Shown in pieces: positions 25,500 through 34,279 of a stretch of 64,000 nt of DNA (position 1 is the first letter of the stretch; each line of letters opens with the position of its first letter). Under the pieces are notes generated by a model that was not told the origin of the DNA, made no database searches, and worked only from the letters and a program-made list of their open reading frames with translations. This DNA is from Bacteroidota bacterium (GTDB taxonomy: Bacteria > Bacteroidota > Bacteroidia > Bacteroidales > F082), in the NCBI GenBank assembly GCA_016845175.1, contig JAERTD010000011.1, positions 62,001 to 126,000 on the forward strand, read 5' to 3'. Both the position numbers and the translations under genes were made by a program.

Positions 25500-26147
25500 T
25501 TATTCAGCTAGTTCTAATTTCTCTATATTCATCTCTGTTAAAGACTGAACATTCCTGGTGATTTTTTCGATATCCCAATGCCACCACTCAAGTTTTAAAA
25601 GCCTGTCGGTTTCACTTTTACTAAACCGTTTCTTTATTTCTTTAGCTGGATTTCCACCAACAATTGAATAGGGTTCAACATCCTTAACCACAGTTGAATT
25701 CGTTGCAATTATTGCTCCATCTCCTATGCTTACACCTGGCATGATAACCGAACTATATCCTATCCAAACGTCATTTCCAATTTTCGTATCCCCCTTAAAA
25801 GGATGTTCTTTTCCATCCATTGCATGTTCCCAACCATTACCGAAAATCGAAAAAGGATATGCCGATATGGCATCTGTCAAGTGATTACCACCATTCATAA
25901 TAAATTTGACGTAAGAGGCTATCATACAAAACTTACCGATAAGCAGCTTATCACCTATGAAATCAAAATGATACATTACATTTTTCTCAAAATTCTCAAC
26001 ATTTTCGAAATCATCGTAATAGGTATAGTCTCCAACAATGATGTTCGGGTTGTTGATGATATTCTTCAAAAAACAGAGTCTGTCAACGTTTTCAAGTGGA
26101 TATTTTGAGTCCTTATTTGGTCCTTTATTGTCTTGAGTTTGTCGCAT
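25500..26147 (-). CDS. Vat/CatB-type xenobiotic O-acetyltransferase
   Basis: 215 residues with a left-handed beta-helix of hexapeptide repeats: DKLLIGKFCMIAS, TKIGNDVWIGYSSVIMPGVSIGDGAIIATNSTVV and VGGNPAKEI. The histidine in NGGNHLTD is the catalytic base of the Vat/CatB group, which acetylates streptogramin A or chloramphenicol using acetyl-CoA. Many chromosomal relatives have unknown natural substrates, so a resistance role is not shown. The N-terminus lacks a signal peptide. It lies 41 bases upstream of the YdeI gene on the same strand. Confidence 0.83.
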   Translation of the reverse strand: MRQTQDNKGPNKDSKYPLENVDRLCFLKNIINNPNIIVGDYTYYDDFENVENFEKNVMYHFDFIGDKLLIGKFCMIASYVKFIMNGGNHLTDAISAYPFSIFGNGWEHAMDGKEHPFKGDTKIGNDVWIGYSSVIMPGVSIGDGAIIATNSTVVKDVEPYSIVGGNPAKEIKKRFSKSETDRLLKLEWWHWDIEKITRNVQSLTEMNIEKLELAE

Positions 26148-26390
26148 AACTTTTAATATAAACTAGGTTCATCAATATCTGCCTTGCCCTTGGATGTGAG
26201 TTCCTTATTTAATTCTAATCTAGTCAGCAAGCAGAATTGTGTAAACAAAGAGTTATTACAGCAGTAGTGGCAAGTCTTGCATATTGCTTTGCAGCCTGTA
26301 TTCAAATATATGAAATTCCCCAAGGGGTTTGCTCAGGTGAATCTGGATTTCTTACCCAAAACATAGCTTTACTCATAACATCAAAATTTC

Positions 26391-26500
26391 ACCAGTGTGC
26401 AAATGATTTTACACCAGTGTACAAATTGTTTTGTACCAGTGTGTAAATTGTTTTGTACCAGTGTGTAAATTTCTTTATTCACGTGTACAAAATAAAAGCA
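26391..26500. repeat. 22-bp tandem repeat, four copies plus a decayed fifth
   Basis: Units begin ACCAGTGT at 26391, 26413, 26435 and 26457; a degenerate fifth begins near 26479. The unit junctions form the dyad GTACAAA/TTTGTAC. It lies in a 508-base gene-free gap (26148-26655). A possible protein-binding array or satellite. A 69-codon frame overlapping it is not convincing. Confidence 0.75.
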
Positions 26501-26557
26501 TGCCTGATGCAAAGGATAGTGGAGTAATTTGGAACCAAATTTTGTGTTTTATTTGAC

Positions 26558-26586
26558 AAAAAAAGGCTGGCCTTAGCCAACCTTTT
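26558..26586 (-). terminator. Terminator of the DUF1254/DUF1214 operon
   Basis: Read on the minus strand, AAAAGGTTGGC pairs with GCCAGCCTTTT around a 4-base loop, followed by a T-run. A further hairpin ACTTTTCAGCC/GGCTGAAAGT (about 26599-26625) lies just before it in the direction of transcription. Confidence 0.7.
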
Positions 26587-26655
26587 AGTGTATTTTTTAC
26601 TTTTCAGCCCTCAAGGCTGAAAGTAATTAAAAACTGCAAGTTTTACTGGATTCGA

Positions 26656-27798
26656 TTACTTGGTAACTTCAGTCATCATAAACATCGGGTTCAGTCGATT
26701 TGGTACAGCATCTTTATTATTGGCTTGAATTACTGGTTCAGTTACACCATAGTAGCGAACAGTAAAAGTGAAATCTTGACCTTTGGTGGTAATATTGTTT
26801 TTAGCATCTTCTCCACAATTAAAGGAAATGGTAACGGTATTATCACTATTAACTTCCCAGGAATTACTGTTCATATTGATAATTTCTTCATCCTCGAATA
26901 GGTAGCGTTCTGCATTGTACACGGTAATTGAAGAAAAATAAACAGATTGTGGGTTTACAAATGTAGTTTGGTAACTCTTTTTACCGTCATACATTTTTGA
27001 GTTTGTGTATAGGTTAGCTTCATTTGCAATTGGTGATGCACCACCCCAACCCAAGGCACACTCTAAGTTCCACTGGTGACGGTCAGTTACTTCTTTCTCA
27101 TTACGAGGGAAGGTATAATAGAATGATTTACCTGTCATTTCGGCACGTAATTCTGCAGTTTTCGCATCTACTTCATCGAAGTTGTAATTCGGTACTTTAA
27201 AGTCACCAGAAACTAAGCCCCATGCAGTTAATAAATTCTGGTTCTCCCTAGCAACTTCAATCCCTTTTTCTAAGCCACTACGGAAAATAAGGAATGCGTG
27301 GGTTGTTCCGTCTGAAATATCAAAGTCCACCGTGTGCTTACCTTTTTTAACAATATAGTGTTGCCCATGACCGAATTGGTCGATCACCTGTACTGAAGTA
27401 TATACTATAACGTCTTCTGGAATTTCGAAAGATACTTTACCATCAATAACTTTAGTAATCGCCACAGAATACAAGCAATCGTGATTCATTTGCACGGTTG
27501 GGGCTTTTCTACCCCGTGGAGCTTTAATTCTCAGGTGAGAAAGACCTTCATTTGCACCTTTTACCATCCAGTTACGGTAATTTTTTGCAGTTTCAGCATG
27601 TCCGTATCTTTCATCAGTAACTTCAAGTTTTTTTCCTCCCATGAATTCGGCTTTTCCACCCGCTTTCTGGAATGCTATGGCATCATCAATAATTTTAGAC
27701 TCAACAATACCACCAAGGTCTGTTGTTTTTTGTGCTTGACTGCATACAGCTATTGATACAACAAATGCTATTGTTAAGAGTTTAGTTAGTGTTCTCAT
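26656..27798 (-). CDS. Exported DUF1254/DUF1214-like protein
   Basis: 380 residues: signal peptide (1-22) and a domain resembling DUF1254 followed by DUF1214. VQMNHDCLYSVAITKVIDG corresponds to the DUF1254 block usually read as N-x-DTLYS, and VYFSSITVYNAERYLFEDEEI corresponds to the DUF1214 block around W-S-x-T-x-Y. It is more divergent than the neighbouring pair. Such proteins are periplasmic and of unknown chemistry. It is the last gene of the operon, 12 bases after the GFA lipoprotein gene, and is followed by a terminator. Confidence 0.72.
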   Translation of the reverse strand: MRTLTKLLTIAFVVSIAVCSQAQKTTDLGGIVESKIIDDAIAFQKAGGKAEFMGGKKLEVTDERYGHAETAKNYRNWMVKGANEGLSHLRIKAPRGRKAPTVQMNHDCLYSVAITKVIDGKVSFEIPEDVIVYTSVQVIDQFGHGQHYIVKKGKHTVDFDISDGTTHAFLIFRSGLEKGIEVARENQNLLTAWGLVSGDFKVPNYNFDEVDAKTAELRAEMTGKSFYYTFPRNEKEVTDRHQWNLECALGWGGASPIANEANLYTNSKMYDGKKSYQTTFVNPQSVYFSSITVYNAERYLFEDEEIINMNSNSWEVNSDNTVTISFNCGEDAKNNITTKGQDFTFTVRYYGVTEPVIQANNKDAVPNRLNPMFMMTEVTK

Positions 27799-27810
27799 TG
27801 TGTTAATTGT

Positions 27811-28473
27811 TTAATTAATCTTCTTTTTTTGCTCTAATTCTTGTAATTTTTCTTTTAATTCATCATACTCCAAACGTATAGCTTCAAGTTCTCCAGCAGT
27901 CATAGCCCAGGGGTGTCCATATGCTTCAAATGCTGAAATAACTGGTGCTGGGAATGATGGATCTGTCAAGGTTCCTAATGCAATCCCAACAATTTCAGGA
28001 GCAGCAGCAATATCCCAGTAAACTGTTGTGCCACATGTTGGGCAAAAGTGATAGGTAGCTCCACCGCTGTCGCAGGAGCGATACGTCACCTCTGGTCCCT
28101 CATCGTTTGGAAATGTCCACGTAGAAGATTCTCCTTCTATTGTTACTTTATCACGAGGAAAGCGTGCCTGTATACTGAATGCTGTACCCGTCCTCGACTG
28201 GCAAGAGTTACAGTGACACAATGTTCGTCGCTCTGGAACAGGTCCTTCGTACGTAGCTGTGAGATTCCCACATCGGCATGATGCTTTGTGAATTCTTGTT
28301 GTGGTGTCTGCTTCTGCTTTAGTTTTCGTAGCATGATGTTCACAACATTTTTCTTCTGATACTTTTTCTTTCGATACTTTTTCTTTCGATACTTTTTCTG
28401 CCTGTGGATTGCAAGCAGTTGTTGTAATAAGTAATGCGGAAGAGAATATCAATATTGAATATAAATATTTCAT
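27811..28473 (-). CDS. GFA-domain lipoprotein
   Basis: 220 residues. A lipobox (TTTAC) after a signal peptide makes it a predicted lipoprotein. A lysine-rich linker repeats EKVSK three times (about 27-42). The GFA (glutathione-dependent formaldehyde-activating/CENP-V) domain spans about 65-190, with zinc ligands in CRCG, CHCNSC and CPTCG. A charged coiled coil (195-217) ends it. GFA proteins are normally cytoplasmic and zinc-bound, so an exported lipidated form is unusual. It lies between two DUF1254/1214 genes with gaps of 9 and 12 bases: one operon. Confidence 0.82.
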   Translation of the reverse strand: MKYLYSILIFSSALLITTTACNPQAEKVSKEKVSKEKVSEEKCCEHHATKTKAEADTTTRIHKASCRCGNLTATYEGPVPERRTLCHCNSCQSRTGTAFSIQARFPRDKVTIEGESSTWTFPNDEGPEVTYRSCDSGGATYHFCPTCGTTVYWDIAAAPEIVGIALGTLTDPSFPAPVISAFEAYGHPWAMTAGELEAIRLEYDELKEKLQELEQKKKIN

Positions 28474-28482
28474 AGTAAATGT

Positions 28483-29265
28483 CTATTTAATTAGCTCAAC
28501 TTCACTCGGTCTCCACGATTTGTCAAAGAAACCTTTAGTAGGTGAATAACATCGTATAATTTGAAACCATCCTCTGTCAGGGATTGTTTTTACATAATTT
28601 CCTTCAGGGACACCATCTGGTTTTTCTGGTCCATAATACAAGGTTATTGAACCATCTTCATTTTCTTCGGCTGGAGGACTTGGGTACGACTGACTACCTG
28701 CTCTTGGATAACGTTGATCTGTTTGTATCATAGAGCGTGTTTGATTGTCATAGATGGTTGTTGACCAGAAACGTTCTTGTGGGATGTTAGGAGGTAGTGT
28801 TAGCTTGTAGGTATTTTTACCATTAAGAGCTCTTCCTTCGGAATCAACCATGCCTAATAAATATTGCGAACCAATACCGGTTAATCGCATGCACATTGCA
28901 GGCGTAATTCCTGTGGCAACGTAGAAGAATCCTGTACGAGCCGATAACTTCCTTGCTCCATCAGATTGGTAAGGTATAATTTCTCCTTTTTCTCCAATTT
29001 CAGGTGGAGGTGTCATAAATGTATAACCACCATCAAATAGAGGATTACACCATGATGAATTTTCGTCGTAATAACGGAAACCATTGCTTGGCAGAGCACC
29101 CATGGCAGCTGCACGCGAATAAGCATTAGATACCTCAATTGCTTGTGTAAGAATAGCTTTGGTTCTTTCGTCAGGATTGAATTCTTCGCCTTTTACAATA
29201 CCGATGGCAGCAAGCTGACCGGCAATTTCGGGACTCAAAGCCCCTACCGGTTGACTCTGTACCAA
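28483..29265 (-). CDS. DUF1214 half of a frameshifted DUF1254-DUF1214 gene
   Basis: About 260 residues read in a different frame from the DUF1254 half. PVGALSPEIAGQLAAIGI continues the family exactly where the other frame stops. The DUF1214 domain holds RFWSTTIYDNQTRSMI, DGSITLYYGPEKPDG and the C-terminal IIRCYSPTKGFFDKSW. The only start codon available is a TTG at 29265, so independent translation is doubtful. It is best viewed as the C-terminal half of one ~540-residue periplasmic protein. Confidence 0.75.
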   Translation of the reverse strand: MVQSQPVGALSPEIAGQLAAIGIVKGEEFNPDERTKAILTQAIEVSNAYSRAAAMGALPSNGFRYYDENSSWCNPLFDGGYTFMTPPPEIGEKGEIIPYQSDGARKLSARTGFFYVATGITPAMCMRLTGIGSQYLLGMVDSEGRALNGKNTYKLTLPPNIPQERFWSTTIYDNQTRSMIQTDQRYPRAGSQSYPSPPAEENEDGSITLYYGPEKPDGVPEGNYVKTIPDRGWFQIIRCYSPTKGFFDKSWRPSEVELIK

Positions 29266-29266
29266 T

Positions 29267-30109
29267 TCATTGATATATATAGTGCTTATAGTCGGCAGGA
29301 GGAATTACATTGATATCCATGCCAGTTATATCTACCAATCGTGGTGTAGCTGATTTTGCTGGCCTGGCAAGTGGTGCTTCACCAGATAAATAGCTGGCCA
29401 CACTGGTTCCATGAGATCCTTCTACATAAGGATAAATTTTTAAATGTTCTTCTACTGTTTTAATACTTGTTGCCGTTGAGTTATCAACCAGGAACATTCT
29501 ACCTAAAACAGTTACTAAATTGGTTTTTGAATGACAAATATAATAACCACCTTCAGGCAAATCTCCTTTATACCATTCAGGTACCAATAGGAATTTACCT
29601 CCCTGTCCTTTGTCAGGTCCTGCTAAACCAAAATCTGAAATCCAGTTGAACCAGAAATCATCAAATATACCCAATACATTTGGTGGAGTTTCTACAATTA
29701 AGGGGCCATCTGATAAGTCTACATTTCCCCAAAAGTAATAGGTGTCCATATTGGCCGTCAGCTGAAGGAATTTTGCATCCACCATCTCCGGTGATATAAA
29801 GAAATCTCCATCGGTGATGCCTGCTTCGGCAAAACCTTTACGTAAGGCCCACAACGAAGCGCCCTGGATTGTGTTGGTGTAAGCTGCAACTGCATTAACA
29901 TACAGCATTTCGTCTTCCACCATTTGAGCTGTTTTTTCTGTTGGGTAACCCAAAGGGAACTTGAGTTTTCCAATTTTTGAATTTATAACCTCATTTGTTG
30001 GTACAGATTTGTCTATAGGTTTATAAGTTCTTTTTTCTTGGGCAACCAATTGTCCAATTGAAATTACGGTGGCAATAAAAATTGCAAGTGTTACTCTGTA
30101 TTTGTTCAT
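29267..30109 (-). CDS. DUF1254 half of a frameshifted DUF1254-DUF1214 gene
   Basis: 280 residues: signal peptide (1-23) and a DUF1254 domain with NMDTYYFWGNVDLSDGPLIVETPP and GKFLLVPEWYKGDLPEGGYYICHS. The frame ends at a TGA right after KHYIYQ, inside a (TA)n run; reading on in another frame gives INELVQSQPVG, the normal continuation. The full-length relatives carry DUF1254 and DUF1214 in one chain. It is the first gene of the operon, with a 588-base gap upstream (30110-30697) in which I see no gene. Confidence 0.78.
   Translation of the reverse strand: MNKYRVTLAIFIATVISIGQLVAQEKRTYKPIDKSVPTNEVINSKIGKLKFPLGYPTEKTAQMVEDEMLYVNAVAAYTNTIQGASLWALRKGFAEAGITDGDFFISPEMVDAKFLQLTANMDTYYFWGNVDLSDGPLIVETPPNVLGIFDDFWFNWISDFGLAGPDKGQGGKFLLVPEWYKGDLPEGGYYICHSKTNLVTVLGRMFLVDNSTATSIKTVEEHLKIYPYVEGSHGTSVASYLSGEAPLARPAKSATPRLVDITGMDINVIPPADYKHYIYQ
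29272..29282 (-). repeat. TA dinucleotide run at the frameshift
   Basis: Minus-strand C(TATATATAT)C. Adding one TA unit restores one open frame through both domains (H-Y-I-Y-I-N-E-L); removing two units also would. This marks slippage, a sequence error, or a switchable site. Confidence 0.7.
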
Positions 30110-30697
30110 GACTTATTATTTATTGTTTCGTTTTAATTGACTACTATTTATTAGTGTAAAAACCTGCCTGGATATGTGCCATATCTTTGGCCATATGTTG
30201 TATTAAAATACCATAGAGGGAATTATAACACCATTGCGTATGTTGCTGCGACAAAGTAGTATAGGGAGATTACCGTTTTGTCATTCAGTAGTCGGTTGAG
30301 TCAAAGGTATGAAAAATCAATATTTATGGTTTTATCGATGGAGAAATATTAGACTATCAGCCGAAACTCCTCAAACTATTGTAAACCAATTGTAAAACCG
30401 AAGACCCAAACGTTTCAATGCCTCATTTTAAAACTTATCACACAATGCAAACCTTTTTAGACATTGTAGTTCAGCAATGATGAAGCCTTTATAATTTAAC
30501 GCACTGGGCTTGTAGTTGGGGAACATCTCTGATTGAGCATCTTTTTAACTAAATTAGCATGATGACCATGATAAGCCTGCAAACATAACTAGCAATACTC
30601 CTAATTATCCTCCTACACTATAAAACTGCTTTAGCCTATTATCATTTATTACAAAGGCGTCTTTTGACAGTCCAAAATCGTCTTGTTAATATATTTT

Positions 30698-31231
30698 ATG
30701 AATAATAATAACCTGGAAACCCTGATTAATGGTTGTGCTAAAGGCAAAAATAAAGCCCGCAGGGAATTATTCAACAGATATAAGAGAGAGCTACTTGGAA
30801 TCTGTATGCGCTATGCCCGTGATAAGTCTGAGGCTGAAGATATCTTATTAGAAGGGTTTATCCAGATATACTCAAAAGTAAAAACCTATGAAGGAAGAGG
30901 ATCATTTGAGGGTTGGATGAAACGGATTATCGTAAATACAGCCATTGATTATTTCCGCAAATACCGCAGAGAGAATATGCATCAGAATATTGATGATTAT
31001 ATGGAAGTTACTAACCCTGATCAGGATGCTTTTATGAAACTAAATGAAAAGGAGATTTTAACACTTATTCAATCTCTTCCAGCCGGTTACAGGGTGGTAT
31101 TTAATTTGTTTGCAATCGAGGGATATAGTCATGCAGAAATTGCTGATAGACTGGGAATCACTGTAAGTACTTCCAAAAGCCAATTGCGTAAGGCGAGAGC
31201 CAAATTAGTGCACACATTGGAGAATAATTAA
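30698..31231 (+). CDS. ECF-type RNA polymerase sigma factor
   Basis: About 177 residues from the ATG at 30698; an ATG at 30683 is also in frame. Region 2 (NRYKRELLGICMRYARDKSEAEDILLEGFIQIY, about 20-55) and region 4 (LPAGYRVVFNLFAIEGYSHAEIADRLGITVSTSKSQLRKARAKL, about 118-165) are both typical of Bacteroidota ECF factors. The next gene, 14 bases on, encodes a membrane protein that could be its anti-sigma or sensor partner. Probably controls the surface-protein genes that follow, or an envelope regulon. Confidence 0.9.
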   Translation: MNNNNLETLINGCAKGKNKARRELFNRYKRELLGICMRYARDKSEAEDILLEGFIQIYSKVKTYEGRGSFEGWMKRIIVNTAIDYFRKYRRENMHQNIDDYMEVTNPDQDAFMKLNEKEILTLIQSLPAGYRVVFNLFAIEGYSHAEIADRLGITVSTSKSQLRKARAKLVHTLENN

Positions 31232-31245
31232 GATACAGAACAGAT

Positions 31246-32562
31246 ATGGCAAACTCAGGTCATGAAATAGATAGGTTAATTAGGGATAAACTTCTTCATT
31301 TTGAGGAAGAGCCTTCATTGTCTTTAAGGAGGAGAGTATTCACCAGCATATATGCAAGAAGAATTGCTTTTTTTCTTTTGTTTTCTCTTGTATTAATTAT
31401 GGGAGTATCGGTGTGGCATTTTTCAAGCTCCAGTGAATCTAATGAATTAGACATACAAACAAATGATACCGTAGTGCTAAACAATGCTGTTTTAGATGAA
31501 TCAATGGGTTTGGAGGCCACAAATGAAAATAGAATGTTAGCCTCTGAGAATGAATCAAATCATGCAGATATCATGGTGCCACAAAAGATACATCCGGATA
31601 GCTTCTCAGGATCAGATGTATTCGAGGAAATGCCGGATACTAATCCAGCTGAAGGCAAGGCATATAAGCTCTCTTTTAAGAAGACTTCCGAAGCAGTCAT
31701 ATTAAACAATCTACCTGCCCGCGTGATTAGGGTGGCAGATGTTAGCAGTAATCCGGCCAGCCTAACATCCTTCAATAGTCCAAAAGTAACCAATACATTG
31801 GCGATACATCAATTGAGACCAAGCAGAAGATATAGTGTGTCTCTGGCCTTGGGTTACGATGTTTCATGGAAGCAATTAATTGCTATGGAGGAGGAGGATG
31901 GCCTTGCGGACTACCGCCTGGCCAATGAGGATATCCTCTCTAATTTTTCCTATGATATACGGTTTTCCTATCATATTAAGAACTGGCAGTTTGGTGTTGG
32001 CCTGGAATATACTTCTGTTGGAGAAAAAATCCACTATGATTTTACTGAAACAGTGGTCGATCCGGATGGGGGTTTTTATACCATTGATACTTTGTGGGCT
32101 AATATATATACTAATGATCAGATGTTAACCCCCATTATAATTGGATATACCCGGGTATGGAATAATGAATACAAAGATGTTCAGTATTCAATCAATAATT
32201 CAAATCGCTATACCTATATAGAAATCCCCATCGAGCTTGGTTATCATTTTAGATCCGATGACTTCAGTGTATGCCCTACCGTCGGCATATCCTATGGGTT
32301 TTTATATGCTGCCAAAGGTTATCTGCCATTAAGCACGTCAAATAGTTTCGAAACATTAAGTCAACAGTCCACTTATCTTAAAAAGTCGGTTTTTACCATG
32401 AGTTTCTCGGTAAAAGCTTCCTATGTAATAGCGCCCTATACTGAATTATACCTAAGCCCTTTTTATAAACACAAACTATCCAGCCTATATCAGAACTACC
32501 CTTTACAAGGGATGTACCGAAATGTTGGAATTAAATTTGGTGTTTGCCTCTATCTCAAATAA
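31246..32562 (+). CDS. Inner-membrane helix plus outer-membrane beta-barrel protein (putative sigma partner)
   Basis: 438 residues. Residues 1-42 are cytoplasmic (GHEIDRLIRDKLLHFEEEPSLSLRRRVF, the look of the short anti-sigma-like segment in this family). A membrane helix follows at about 42-59, then an acidic/serine-rich linker to about 185. Residues 190-438 look like an outer-membrane beta-barrel of the Bacteroidota OMP_b-brl type, ending GIKFGVCLYLK. It starts 14 bases after the sigma gene, so co-transcription is likely. Its topology could link the outer membrane to sigma release, which is inference from this layout. Confidence 0.75.
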   Translation: MANSGHEIDRLIRDKLLHFEEEPSLSLRRRVFTSIYARRIAFFLLFSLVLIMGVSVWHFSSSSESNELDIQTNDTVVLNNAVLDESMGLEATNENRMLASENESNHADIMVPQKIHPDSFSGSDVFEEMPDTNPAEGKAYKLSFKKTSEAVILNNLPARVIRVADVSSNPASLTSFNSPKVTNTLAIHQLRPSRRYSVSLALGYDVSWKQLIAMEEEDGLADYRLANEDILSNFSYDIRFSYHIKNWQFGVGLEYTSVGEKIHYDFTETVVDPDGGFYTIDTLWANIYTNDQMLTPIIIGYTRVWNNEYKDVQYSINNSNRYTYIEIPIELGYHFRSDDFSVCPTVGISYGFLYAAKGYLPLSTSNSFETLSQQSTYLKKSVFTMSFSVKASYVIAPYTELYLSPFYKHKLSSLYQNYPLQGMYRNVGIKFGVCLYLK

Positions 32563-32578
32563 TCTAAAACCAGGAATC

Positions 32579-34120
32579 ATGAAAACATATGTATTGTTTA
32601 TCGTATTAACATTTGGCCTGTTTATAAATGTTTATAGTCAGTTACATAATTATCATCCCAAACCTTCACCTGAAGTAGCTTACAAAAGCAACGCTACAGA
32701 AAGCGCTAATTCGAATTCAGATTCCAGGGTATTTGATCATTTTATGAGTCCACCATCGCTACAAAAGACCTTAGGTGATTTCTGGCGAAATGATTCTGTG
32801 ATAAGCTTTGATATAATTGATAATCAGGATTCCATAGCCATCAGTAAGACAATCTTACATTATAATACACTCGAAAACACGGTGGAATATGTGGTTACCA
32901 AGCGTTCTGATGAACAGTCCGAATGGAAAAATGCCAATAAATACCTGTTGACCTTTAATGACAATAATTTGCAAACACAGTCCATCGCTTACGAATGGGA
33001 AGATGAGCAATGGTTAGAACAAAGCAAGACTGACTGGTCATATGATGACAATGGCCGGCATGTTTCGTACACAGCTTTTAACTGGGATGGTGAACAATGG
33101 ATAGGTGACCGTAAAACTGAAAGAGAATACAATGTTAAGGGAGAGGAAATATTTCAAACATCATTTCTCTGGAACCCGGATCTTAATCTGTGGTTGAATG
33201 ATTACAAAGTCTCATTTGACTATAATGAGATGGGTCTGCTGTTCCGAAACATTTATTTTGGTACTGACATGGAAACAAATGCTTGGGTATACGTGCATAA
33301 AGATTCAACAGTGTATACGGATGAAGGTCTGGAATACCTGAAATTTGAGTTTTATTGGAACAAGGATAATTCAGTCTGGGACAAATATGAACGAATTACC
33401 TTTTCCTATCATGATGGCCTGAGGTCGCATTATAGGGATTACTGGGTGGACTCAGCATGGAAATACTTTTATAAGTCAGAGGAATTCAGAATCAACTCAG
33501 CAAGGATAGGGGACAATGGGTACCGATATATGCATGATAGTATTTGGGTTCATAAATATAAATCTGAATATGAAATTAATAGTAATGGACGTTTGGTCTT
33601 TCAAGAATCATATAGATTGCCTGAAGACTATACGGTTTGGGTAGGAGAAATCAAGTTTGAGACCACCTTTAATGAGATGGATCAAAGACTCAGCAGGACA
33701 AGTTATAACTGGGACTATTGGCTCGACGCCTGGGTTCCTGGAGAGAAGAAGGAAAATGTATACAACCAGGAAGGATTTCTTAGCTATAATTGCGTATCCT
33801 ACTGGTATTATGAGCAATGGGATAAAAGTGAGAGTTCAGTTTATTATTATACAAATACAATCATCACAAATTCAACATCAAAAATCCAAGACTGTCTTGT
33901 TTTTCCAAATCCGGTGGTGCAAGACCTTTGTGTTGATATTGAGGAAACTACAGATTACCCCATTGCCTATAAGATTCTAAATATGGCTGGGACATACTGC
34001 GACTCAGGGCTTACAAGATCAGGGGAAAGAATTGCAGTTGATCATCTGCCTTCCGGAACTTATTTATTGCAGTGTGAAGCATATGGAAAGTACTATCTGG
34101 CAAAATTTCTTAAAAGATAA
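32579..34120 (+). CDS. T9SS type A secreted repeat protein
   Basis: About 513 residues from the ATG at 32579, chosen because it opens a clean signal peptide (ending NVYSQ); the upstream reading overlaps the barrel gene. Residues ~90-430 hold about eight divergent 40-residue repeats of the form W-x-x-x-W-x(4)-K-x(4)-Y-x-Y-x(2)-x-G. The last ~80 residues form a T9SS type A sorting domain (VFPNPVVQDL ... YYLAKFLKR). It is a surface or released protein of unknown role, probably adhesive or structural. It follows the barrel gene after 16 bases in the same direction. Confidence 0.82.
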   Translation: MKTYVLFIVLTFGLFINVYSQLHNYHPKPSPEVAYKSNATESANSNSDSRVFDHFMSPPSLQKTLGDFWRNDSVISFDIIDNQDSIAISKTILHYNTLENTVEYVVTKRSDEQSEWKNANKYLLTFNDNNLQTQSIAYEWEDEQWLEQSKTDWSYDDNGRHVSYTAFNWDGEQWIGDRKTEREYNVKGEEIFQTSFLWNPDLNLWLNDYKVSFDYNEMGLLFRNIYFGTDMETNAWVYVHKDSTVYTDEGLEYLKFEFYWNKDNSVWDKYERITFSYHDGLRSHYRDYWVDSAWKYFYKSEEFRINSARIGDNGYRYMHDSIWVHKYKSEYEINSNGRLVFQESYRLPEDYTVWVGEIKFETTFNEMDQRLSRTSYNWDYWLDAWVPGEKKENVYNQEGFLSYNCVSYWYYEQWDKSESSVYYYTNTIITNSTSKIQDCLVFPNPVVQDLCVDIEETTDYPIAYKILNMAGTYCDSGLTRSGERIAVDHLPSGTYLLQCEAYGKYYLAKFLKR

Positions 34121-34279
34121 ATTGTGGTATTGATTAAAGTGCACAGAATCAATACTTACGATGAATGGAAAGTTATACGCTCAGAATAATCTAAGGCAAC
34201 TTTAATAAAGCTTAAGTGTCAAAAACAGCATCGGGATCATATAATTTTCTTACATTTAAGTGCCTAAAAAATTAACCCA

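Noticed and set aside
26237-26446. 69-codon plus-strand frame
   Set aside because: It reads into the 22-bp tandem repeat and has no recognisable domain or convincing start region.
26391-26500. CRISPR array
   Set aside because: The repeats are directly tandem with no spacers and no cas genes are nearby.
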